A stretch of DNA of 64,000 nt from Aphanizomenon flos-aquae FACHB-1287 (lineage in GTDB: Bacteria; Cyanobacteriota; Cyanobacteriia; Cyanobacteriales; Nostocaceae), in assembly GCF_014698755.1 (NCBI RefSeq), contig NZ_JACJTO010000003.1, forward strand, positions 1 to 64,000. Reading direction: 5' to 3'. Of this stretch, positions 57,737-64,000 are shown piece by piece (within the stretch, counting starts at the first letter, position 1; every line of letters starts with the position of its first letter). A model generated the notes under the pieces. It was not told the origin of the DNA. It worked only from the letters and a program-made list of their open reading frames with translations, and searched no databases. The position numbers and the translations under genes are program-made.

Positions 57737-57966
57737 CTGGAACGATTTACAGCAGTACGAGAAGAATTTGTATTTTTGCGAAGCTTCACTTTCATTAATT
57801 GAACCGAGTTTTATTGATATCCAATGATTTATATACATACTTCCGATAGTACCAGATTTTTATAAAAAAGTCACTTATAAAATTGTTTTGGTTGACGTAT
57901 GTTACCCAACATTAACCAACAATAATACATAAGTTGGGTTGCATTTCATTTAACCCAACCTACAAA
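57737..57966. repeat. direct repeat, left copy flanking the YhaV module
   Basis: Matches 58719-58938 with scattered differences. It holds the first ~20 codons of the antitoxin gene on the minus strand (MKVKLRKNTNSSRTAVN), its upstream region, and one copy of the GTTGACG element. The antitoxin copy is broken after these codons. Nothing else is seen in 57716-58004. Confidence 0.85.
57892..57966. repeat. GTTGACG element, copy 1
   Basis: GGTTGACGTATGTTACCCAA ... CAACAATAATACATAAGTTG, then GGTTGCATTTCATTTAACCC and AACCTACAAAC. First of four related ~80-base copies, with internal inverted GGGTT/AACCC arms. Confidence 0.85.
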
Positions 57967-58004
57967 CTAAAAATATAAATAATATTGTTAATTCAAGTTA
58001 TAAA

Positions 58005-58478
58005 TTAGCCGTTATCAAAATCTTCTGAAACAGATTCTAGATTGTCTGAAGCCTTTAAAAGATCATCCCAACTATCTGGAGGATTACCACTTGCAAGCAT
58101 TTTAGTAAAAATGTTGTATGGATCTGTTTTTGCTCCCTCTTTCCGAAGGGAATTTTCATCATTTATCCAAGAATAAATAATAACTTTTTCCGTACTGCTA
58201 TAACGAAAAAATAAGCGAAATCTTCTATTAAATTTAGCTCGAAACCAATGCTTTTTATCTGTTCCTAATGTTTTACCTTGCCTAAATTCTGGTGCGATCG
58301 GATCTTCAGGTATACGTTTATAAATAAACTCATTAATATTGTTGAGGAACTTTGTAGCTGGGTGCTGCTGATATTCTTCAGGATTTTTTTCTTTAAGTTC
58401 CTCAACCTGAATAATCAATTTGTTATATTTTTCACCAAAGGCAGGATGAATTTTTAATGTCCACCCATTAACATTCAT
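58005..58478 (-). CDS. YhaV-type toxin
   Basis: 157 residues of the YhaV/RelE-like toxin family: VNGWTLKIHPAFGEKYNKLI, FRQGKTLGTDKKHWFRAKFN, then RRFRLFFRYSSTEKVIIYSW and INDENSLRKEGAKTDPYNIF, all characteristic. Such toxins are ribosome-dependent or free RNases. The start overlaps the stop of the upstream partner by four bases (ATGA), so the module is translationally coupled. The acidic C-terminus (ESVSEDFDNG) is an extra. Confidence 0.85.
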   Translation of the reverse strand: MNVNGWTLKIHPAFGEKYNKLIIQVEELKEKNPEEYQQHPATKFLNNINEFIYKRIPEDPIAPEFRQGKTLGTDKKHWFRAKFNRRFRLFFRYSSTEKVIIYSWINDENSLRKEGAKTDPYNIFTKMLASGNPPDSWDDLLKASDNLESVSEDFDNG

Positions 58479-58777
58479 ACAAATATGAAATCCTCTGGAA
58501 ACTCTTCATCAAGATCAATTTCCATACCTTCAGTAAGTAATGAGACACGACGATAAGTATCTTCTGTAAGTGGTTCAATAGTGCTAGGATTTTTCTGGAT
58601 ATCTCTAGCAATGAAATCTAAGAACGCCTTTACAAAAGAATGCTTTTCCATATTTGGAGACAATATTCTATTCATTCCTAGTGTTTCTCCCTTTTTATGA
58701 TAAACAACTATGTACTTTCTGGAACGTTTTACCGCAGTACGATAAGAATTTGCATTGTTGCGAAGCTTCACTTTCAT
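58475..58777 (-). CDS. partner antitoxin of YhaV-type toxin
   Basis: 100 residues from ATG 58777 (MKVKLRNNANSYRTAVKRSR). A TTG five codons upstream is also open. The middle MNRILSPNMEKHSFVKAFLD and the acidic C-terminus (GMEIDLDEEFPEDFIFV) suit a toxin-neutralising tail. It does not look like the classical PrlF AbrB-type antitoxin, so the antitoxin assignment rests on operon context. Its first ~20 codons and upstream region are duplicated at 57737. Confidence 0.65.
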   Translation of the reverse strand: MKVKLRNNANSYRTAVKRSRKYIVVYHKKGETLGMNRILSPNMEKHSFVKAFLDFIARDIQKNPSTIEPLTEDTYRRVSLLTEGMEIDLDEEFPEDFIFV

Positions 58778-58938
58778 TAATTGAACGGACAATGATTTAT
58801 ATACTCACTCCTTATAGTACCAGATTTTTCTAAAAAAGTCACTTATAAAATTGTAGGCTGGGTTGACGAGAGGAAACCAAACATCAACTAACAATAATAA
58901 ATGTGTTGGTTTGCATTTCATTTAACCTAACCTACAAA
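58719..58938. repeat. direct repeat, right copy flanking the YhaV module
   Basis: Partner of 57737-57966. Shared blocks include GCGAAGCTTCACTTTCATTA, ATAGTACCAGATTTTT and AAAAAAGTCACTTATAAAAT, then the GTTGACG element. Confidence 0.85.
58857..58938. repeat. GTTGACG element, copy 2
   Basis: GCTGGGTTGACGAGAGGAAA ... CAACTAACAATAATAAATG, then GGTTTGCATTTCATTTAACC and TAACCTACAAAC. It abuts and truncates the AAA ATPase frame 58932-59060. Confidence 0.85.
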
Positions 58939-59060
58939 CTTTTACCACCACCATTTTGACTACCAAGGGGAAAAATACGCGGAGTAAATTCCTTCTCAAA
59001 ACTAATATCTACATTTTTTAAAGCCCGAAAATCAGGTACTTGGATTCTTTGTATGTGCAT
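58932..59060 (-). pseudogene. AAA ATPase fragment cut just after Walker A
   Basis: 42 codons: MHIQRIQVPDFRALKNVDIS, then FEKEFTPRIFPLGSQNGGGK and S, followed by Leu-stop that lies inside the GTTGACG element. The start is typical of RecF/AAA_15-type ATPases that open with a beta strand and Walker A (GSQNGGGKS). The remainder is gone. ATG start at 59060. Confidence 0.8.
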
Positions 59061-59185
59061 AAATAAATATAGTGTTTTAACTTTACGAGTGGATTATACC
59101 TATAATACTCTATTCTCAGTCTAAAATTACTTATCTTCTTCTTTCTTCCTTCGTGTCCTTCGTGTCTTCGTGGTTTAATCACTCC

Positions 59186-59268
59186 GTAGGTTGGGTTGAC
59201 GTATGTTATCCAACATCAACCTACAATAAATGTGTTAGGTTGGGTTAAATGAAACCCAACCTACAAAC
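59186..59268. repeat. GTTGACG element, copy 3
   Basis: GTAGGTTGGGTTGACGTATG ... CAACCTACAATAAATGTG, then TTAGGTTGGGTTAAATGAAA and CCCAACCTACAAAC. It is preceded by another dispersed repeat (CTTCGTGTCCTTCGTGTCTT, 59152-59171). Apart from these, 59061-59394 holds no gene that I can support. Confidence 0.85.
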
Positions 59269-59394
59269 TCAATCAATTATTTTAAAAATCCTCCTTCAAT
59301 AATATTTCTTTTTATAATCTTCTTTTTCACTAAGTTTAAAAATTCCCTTGTTTGTGCTTTTGGGTATTTATGTTTGCAGTCTGTTACCAATAGT

Positions 59395-59718
59395 TCAATA
59401 CTTTTGTTGTTGTTGCTGTAATAACAAATCTGCTTGCTGTTGTTGTAATAGCAAATCTGCTTGCTGTTGTTGTTGTTGCTGTTGTTGTTGCTGTAATAAC
59501 AAATCTGCTTGCTGTTGTTGTTGTTGCTGTTGTTGTTGTTGTAATAACAAATCTGCTTGCTGTTGCTGCTGCTGTTGTTGTAATAACAAATCTGCTTGCT
59601 GTTGTTGTTGTTGCTGTTGTTGTTGCTGTAATATGTTGTTGTTCATACCCTGAGATACAAAAATCATGAACCACATAAACCCTAGAGATAAGTACAAGAA
59701 AAAAGTTCCATCTTCCAT
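59395..59718 (-). CDS. membrane-anchored polyglutamine repeat protein (putative)
   Basis: 107 codons. The first ~24 (MEDGTFFLYLSLGFMWFMIF) form a membrane helix or signal anchor. The rest is glutamine runs of 4 to 11 residues separated by five copies of ADLLL, ending QQQKY. Glutamine is encoded by mixed CAA and CAG, and the ADLLL blocks keep identical codons. This suggests both repeat spread and some constraint on the protein. No ribosome site is obvious. The opposite strand is also open (poly-Cys, 59348-59653), but the Met-led hydrophobic start makes the minus strand the better choice. The function is unknown. Confidence 0.5.
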   Translation of the reverse strand: MEDGTFFLYLSLGFMWFMIFVSQGMNNNILQQQQQQQQQQQADLLLQQQQQQQQADLLLQQQQQQQQQQQADLLLQQQQQQQQQQQADLLLQQQQADLLLQQQQQKY

Positions 59719-60026
59719 TGAATTTAACTGAAATCTTCTAATAAGAAATTATAACACTGACTAATCCTTTCTCGGTATACATTTATAGCAAAGTCAGTTA
59801 ACTTTTTCTCCTAGTAATACTCTAATTCTGTAATATACAGCACTTTTCACAATAGTTAAGTACAAAAATCTACGACATAATTATTACATCAAGCTGGAAA
59901 ATAGGATATAACCTGTACAGATAGACGTGCAAAATGCTGTATTTCTGTAACAAGCGAATTACCAATTGTTTGTATATTTTCCATTTTTAAACTCTACTTC
60001 ATGATATTGTTGATACCTTTTATACG
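59719..60026. other. AT-rich intergenic region
   Basis: About 300 bases upstream of the polyglutamine ORF and before GTTGACG copy 4. No gene, hairpin terminator or clear promoter seen. Confidence 0.5.
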
Positions 60027-60027
60027 T

Positions 60028-60112
60028 AAGTTGGGTTGACGCAAGGAAACCCAACATCAACCAACAATAATACATAAGTTGGGTTGCATTTCATTTAACC
60101 CAACCTACAAAC
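60028..60112. repeat. GTTGACG element, copy 4
   Basis: AAGTTGGGTTGACGCAAGGA ... CAACCAACAATAATACATAA, then GTTGGGTTGCATTTCATTTA and ACCCAACCTACAAAC. It ends a few bases before the leuS stop codon. Confidence 0.85.
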
Positions 60113-60115
60113 CAA

Positions 60116-62692
60116 TTAACCCAAAACGAAATTCACCAACTTACCAGGAACAACAATCACCTTTTTAACTTCCTTCCCTTCCAGATAACGCTGTGCCACC
60201 TCCGACTCCCGCGCATACTTCTCCAACTCCGCTTTATCAGCTTTTGCAGGAACTTGAATAGAACCGCGAGTTTTACCCATAATTTGAATTACCAAAGTAA
60301 TTTCATCAACTATCAAAGCCCCAGGATCAAAAATTGGCCAAGGTTGGGTATGGACAGAATTTTTATTCCCCAATAATTGCCATAATTCATCACCAATATG
60401 GGGGGCAAAAGGTGCTAACATAATCACCAAAGTTTGAATACCTTCCGCATAAATTGACGAATTATTGCAATCAGCATCAGTCAACGCATTACTTAACTTC
60501 ATCAATTCCGAAATTGCAGTATTAAATTGATAATCATCCTGCACATCTTCGGTAATTGCTTGAATAGCAATATGAATGAAGCGACGTAAATCTTTTTCGG
60601 CTTTTGTCAGTTGTCCGTTGTCATTTGTCAGTTGTTTTTTACTTGTAGCGTAATCTGTAACCAACCGCCAAACGCGATTTAAAAAGCGGAATTGTCCCTC
60701 AACATCTGCCTCATCCCATTCTAAATCTTTTTCAGGAGGTGCTTTAAATAAAATGAACATTCGCGCCGTATCTATGCCATATTTATTAATCACATCTTCC
60801 GGCGCAACACCATTTCCTTTTGATTTGGACATGGTAGCATATAGCTTTTGTAAAGGTTCGCCAGTTTGCGGATCTACAGGATTATTAACATCAACCAAAT
60901 GAGAAGGAATCCATTTATCTTTACCACCTTTTTTCGGGTTCATGTAAGTTAAACCCTGTACCATTCCCTGAGTTAATAACTTTTGAAATGGTTCATCAAA
61001 ATTAAATAACCCTCTATCTCTTAATACTTTTGTGAAGAAACGCGAATACAATAAATGTAAAATTGCGTGTTCAATTCCTCCTACATATTGATCTACAGGC
61101 ATCCAATCATTTACTTTAGCAGAATCAAAAATCTTTTCTTCATTTTTGGCATCAGAATAACGCAAGAAATACCAAGAAGAATCAATAAAAGTATCCATTG
61201 TATCGGTTTCCCGTTTCGCAGGAGTACCGCAACTTGGACAAGGCACATTTACCCAACTTTCTAATTGTGCTAAAGGTGAACCACCACGGCCACTTAATTC
61301 AATATCTTCTGGTAATTGTACAGGTAAATCTTTTTCTGGTACAGGCACAATTCCACATTCAGGACAGTGAATAACAGGGATAGGTGCGCCCCAATAACGT
61401 TGTCGAGAAATCAACCAATCTCTGAGGCGATATTGTATTCTTAATTTACCGAAATTGTGTTTTTCGGCAAATTCAATAATGGCTTTTTTTGCATCTATAG
61501 AATTTATCCCATTAAAGTCACCAGAATTAACTAAAATTCCCGCTTCTGTATATGCTGATTTTAAAGTTTCCTCTGCACCAACTTCGGGAACAATTACCAC
61601 TTTAATAGCTAAATTTTGTTCTTTAGCAAACTTGAAATCCCGGACATCATGGGCTGGTACACCCATTACCGCACCTGTACCATATTCATAGAGTACATAA
61701 TCTGCAATCCAAATCGGTACTTCTTCCCCAGTAAAGGGGTTAATAACTTGACCACCAGTGGGAATACCCCGTTTAGGTTTGTCTTCCGCAGTCCGTTCTA
61801 ACTCGCTTTGGTTGCTGACTTCCTTAATAAAGGCTGCTACTGCTGCTTTTTGGTCTGAAGTTGTCACCACTTGAGTTAAGGGGTGTTCTGGGGCTAAAAC
61901 GACGTAACTCACGCCATAAACAGTGTCGGGACGGGTGGTATAAACAGCGATTTTTTCATCTAAGCCGACAATCGGAAATTCTAAATAAGCACCGGTGGAT
62001 TTTCCTATCCAGTTGGCTTGCATTAATTTAACTCGTTCTGGCCAACCTGTGAGTTTATCTAAATCATTTAATAATTCTTCTGCGTAGTCGGTAATTTTGA
62101 AAAACCATTGACGCAATAATTTACGTTCTACTATTGCTCCACTACGCCAAGAACGTCCTTCATTATCAACTTGTTCATTTGCTAATACAGTTTGATCAAT
62201 AGGGTCCCAATTCACTGCAGCTTCTCTTTGATAAGCTAAACCAGCTTGTAAAAATTGTAAAAATATCCATTGTGTCCATCTGTAATAATCAGGAGAACAG
62301 GTAGCAACTTCACATTCCCAATCTAAGGATAAACCCAGACGTTGTAATTGTTGCCGCATTTGGGCAATATTTTGATATGTCCATTTTGCAGGAGGTACAC
62401 CTCTATCAATGGCGGCGTTTTCTGCGGGTAGTCCGAAAGCATCCCAGCCCATTGGATGTAATACTCGATACCCTTGCATCCGTTTGAGGCGAGCAATTAC
62501 GTCTGTAATTGTGTAATTACGAACGTGACCCATGTGTAAGCTACCGGAGGGGTAGGGGAACATAGAAAGCGCGTAGAATTTGGGCTTGTTTTGGTCTTGA
62601 GGGGTTTTATCTAAGCCAAGTTCTAACCATGTTTTTTGCCATTTTTCCTCAATTGCGGCTGGTTGGTATGATGTTTTTTGGGGGGACTCCAC
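60116..62692 (-). CDS. leuS: leucyl-tRNA synthetase
   Basis: Class I aminoacyl-tRNA synthetase of 858 residues. The HIGH-type motif is in [20 protein letters not shown] and KMSKS appears as [11 protein letters not shown]. The CP1 editing domain ([20 protein letters not shown]), zinc knuckle (CPECGIVP ... CPSCGTPAK) and C-terminal anticodon domains are complete. Near residue 690 the peptide [15 protein letters not shown] is the translation of the AACTGACA-type heptamer repeat, inserted in frame. It lies at the start of the anticodon-binding helical domain and is presumably tolerated. Confidence 0.97.
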   Translation of the reverse strand: MESPQKTSYQPAAIEEKWQKTWLELGLDKTPQDQNKPKFYALSMFPYPSGSLHMGHVRNYTITDVIARLKRMQGYRVLHPMGWDAFGLPAENAAIDRGVPPAKWTYQNIAQMRQQLQRLGLSLDWECEVATCSPDYYRWTQWIFLQFLQAGLAYQREAAVNWDPIDQTVLANEQVDNEGRSWRSGAIVERKLLRQWFFKITDYAEELLNDLDKLTGWPERVKLMQANWIGKSTGAYLEFPIVGLDEKIAVYTTRPDTVYGVSYVVLAPEHPLTQVVTTSDQKAAVAAFIKEVSNQSELERTAEDKPKRGIPTGGQVINPFTGEEVPIWIADYVLYEYGTGAVMGVPAHDVRDFKFAKEQNLAIKVVIVPEVGAEETLKSAYTEAGILVNSGDFNGINSIDAKKAIIEFAEKHNFGKLRIQYRLRDWLISRQRYWGAPIPVIHCPECGIVPVPEKDLPVQLPEDIELSGRGGSPLAQLESWVNVPCPSCGTPAKRETDTMDTFIDSSWYFLRYSDAKNEEKIFDSAKVNDWMPVDQYVGGIEHAILHLLYSRFFTKVLRDRGLFNFDEPFQKLLTQGMVQGLTYMNPKKGGKDKWIPSHLVDVNNPVDPQTGEPLQKLYATMSKSKGNGVAPEDVINKYGIDTARMFILFKAPPEKDLEWDEADVEGQFRFLNRVWRLVTDYATSKKQLTNDNGQLTKAEKDLRRFIHIAIQAITEDVQDDYQFNTAISELMKLSNALTDADCNNSSIYAEGIQTLVIMLAPFAPHIGDELWQLLGNKNSVHTQPWPIFDPGALIVDEITLVIQIMGKTRGSIQVPAKADKAELEKYARESEVAQRYLEGKEVKKVIVVPGKLVNFVLG

Positions 62693-62895
62693 AGCTAAAA
62701 CTCCTAATGCTTTTATCTAGTTTCGCTATTGTGGCATAATTGTAGATATTAGACATATAGGGGTTATTGGTTGAGTGAGATACAAGAACCCCACCCCCAA
62801 CCCCAACCCCGCTCTTCGAGAGGTGGCTATGATGTAACTTATTAAAGTGGATACCGCTATATTGTTGATAGTAGAGAAAAATTAGTAAGTTGAAG

Positions 62896-63190
62896 CTAAT
62901 TAATTGAATTATGTTCTAGCCAAGTTTCTAAATCTGTAACTGAAGTAAAATCTAGCAAAGCTTCTCCTAATTCTTCAAGTTTTTCAATAGATAATTCCTG
63001 GATTTTTTGAATTAATAATGAATCAATTTCCCCAACTCGGCGATTTAAGAGACGGATAATTAGACGTTGTTCTCCTTCTTGTTTGGCTAGTTCTCTGTCT
63101 TGTTGGTAAAGTGGTGCTAATCGCATAATCAACTCCTGATCTTCTGTTTGTGAACTTTGATTGATTTTTAAATTGTTTAAATTTTTACTG
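62896..63190 (-). pseudogene. DUF4351 C-terminal fragment
   Basis: The readable part runs QTEDQELIMRLAPLYQQDRE, LAKQEGEQRLIIRLLNRRVG, EIDSLLIQKIQELSIEKLEE and LGEALLDFTSVTDLETWLEH. This is the complete DUF4351 tail of the Rpn-like family (compare 16217-17170). The nuclease-like N-terminal part is missing. The frame runs on upstream to 63261, but there it overlaps the end of the next gene in another frame and does not look like the family. It is likely a truncated relic. The 200 bases between it and leuS show nothing. Confidence 0.7.
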
Positions 63191-64000
63191 CACAACTTCC
63201 TGAATATCAACTCCTTTAACAAAGGTTGGTATTTCAGGAGAAATCGGTGCTTCCTGAGCAATTTTACAAGCTAAAGACATCATATTCCCAACAGAGTGCA
63301 AACAATATTCAAGCGCATCTGGAGCGGAGTTATCATCTTGTTTAGAAGCTTCAATCCACTGAGATACAGTTTGAAACGGGGAGCCTTTCGAGCGAACTTG
63401 CTTTACTGAGAGTGGATTAGACGGAATTGGGAAATAGATTGAGGGCAGATTTCCTAAGCTGTTATCAGGCAAAAACCGTCTGAAAACAAACTCTCTTCGT
63501 GTTGCTTGTCCTAATGGTACATAATGAACAACTAAGTCTCGATAAGCAGATAATTTAGCTAACCAACCGCCATCGCTTTCATTAGTTATTTCACATAGCT
63601 CAGAGGCTAGGGAGTTATCTGTAATATTGACTTTAAGTATCTGTTTTCTCAAAGAATTCATTAATCGAATTCTATCGTTTGTGTTGAGAGAGCTTTTGAG
63701 TACAAAGTTTGCAACAAACTCTGCCAAATAATCCCGGAGAGTACATAACTCTCGAAGAAGATCATGAGTTTCTAAATAAATGGAAAATGAATTTAACGTT
63801 TCAATTTTGCCAGGAGAAAACTGTTGCTGTTCGCATAAAGACCAAAGTTCAACATTATAAGCTTCTGATAATTGCCGAAGTCTTAAGTTACAAGCTCTTA
63901 CCTCAAAAGCAATTCGGCTACAAATATCCATTAATTCCATCTTTTCTGCTTTAAAAGCAGCGTAAGCTAACCGACTCCAATTTCTTTCTGCATGAAGACA
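63185..64000 (-). CDS. unknown protein, partial at window edge
   Basis: The frame is open to the last base of the window (RNWSRLAYAAFKAEKMELMD upstream of the first in-window ATG at 63940), so the N-terminus lies outside. At least 271 residues are visible, mostly helical (FEVRACNLRLRQLSEAYNVE, LRELCTLRDYLAEFVANFVL). WLAKLSAYRDLVVHYVPLGQ, with an Arg ... His spacing, is reminiscent of HEPN-like helical proteins, but the motif is not exact. No family recognised. It overlaps the extended frame of the DUF4351 relic by ~77 bases. Confidence 0.6.
   Translation of the reverse strand, partial: CLHAERNWSRLAYAAFKAEKMELMDICSRIAFEVRACNLRLRQLSEAYNVELWSLCEQQQFSPGKIETLNSFSIYLETHDLLRELCTLRDYLAEFVANFVLKSSLNTNDRIRLMNSLRKQILKVNITDNSLASELCEITNESDGGWLAKLSAYRDLVVHYVPLGQATRREFVFRRFLPDNSLGNLPSIYFPIPSNPLSVKQVRSKGSPFQTVSQWIEASKQDDNSAPDALEYCLHSVGNMMSLACKIAQEAPISPEIPTFVKGVDIQEVVQ

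Noticed and set aside
59395-59650. Possible CRISPR array because of regular repeats
   Set aside because: The spacing is short and irregular, and the intervening sequence is itself repeat (CAA/CAG runs), so there are no spacers.
59348-59653. 101-codon plus-strand poly-Cys frame
   Set aside because: It is antisense to the glutamine repeats; the minus strand has a sensible hydrophobic start, and poly-Cys is implausible.

Overview
The window is chromosomal DNA from a filamentous, probably heterocyst-forming cyanobacterium of the Nostocales (Anabaena/Dolichospermum/Nostoc type). The evidence is photosystem and phycobilisome genes (psbH, psbN, psaE, apcF, chlG, petP), the PII/NtcA nitrogen set glnA plus gifA, xisH/xisI homologues, frequent HIP1 octamers (GCGATCGC), low GC content, and dispersed heptamer-type repeats (AACTGAC variants) of the kind common in this order. 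The genus is an inference.

Layout. 1-3.4 kb: an SLH lipoprotein and a peptidoglycan-binding protein lie convergently between two inverted copies of an 81-bp repeat. A deleted IS630 element and a cut-down protochlorophyllide-reductase-like minigene follow. 3.6-5.1 kb: thiC under a TPP riboswitch. 5.2-6.8 kb: a translationally coupled DUF262 + HEPN pair, the best candidate in the window for a little-described defence or toxin module. 7.3-9.1 kb: psbH, tatA, pth, psbN. 9.2-12.2 kb: a substrate-binding lipoprotein next to a hybrid histidine kinase. 12.4-35.6 kb: mostly housekeeping genes (mraY, fibrillin, psaE, mutM, a VanY peptidase, a PIN-TRAM protein, hemW, hfq/dapF, rbgA, purA, rplY, chlG, a Get3-like ATPase, petP) with small conserved cyanobacterial genes between them.

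35.7-50.4 kb is an accessory surface-polysaccharide region. It has two ABC-2 export permeases, one Wzt-like ATPase with a C-terminal cargo-type domain, three methyltransferases and several glycosyltransferases. Three intact Uma2-type nuclease genes, two Uma2 relics and a permease relic are interleaved, so the region has been duplicated and reshuffled. Its distal part holds a broken glycosyltransferase, a deleted xisH beside an intact xisI, a PIN toxin-antitoxin pair and a vapC fragment.

51-55.2 kb: apcF, glnA and gifA (glutamine synthetase inactivating factor, with two perfect NtcA boxes upstream), then a zinc alcohol dehydrogenase whose 3' end is duplicated. 55.6-64 kb: a membrane serine/threonine kinase with seven WD40 repeats, a YhaV-type toxin-antitoxin pair between direct repeats, four copies of an ~80-bp dispersed element (one cuts an AAA ATPase gene just after its Walker A motif), a membrane-anchored polyglutamine repeat ORF, leuS with an in-frame heptamer-repeat insertion, a DUF4351 fragment, and a gene that runs off the right edge.

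No rRNA or tRNA genes and no CRISPR arrays were seen. All family assignments come from reading motifs in the translations. No database search was run.
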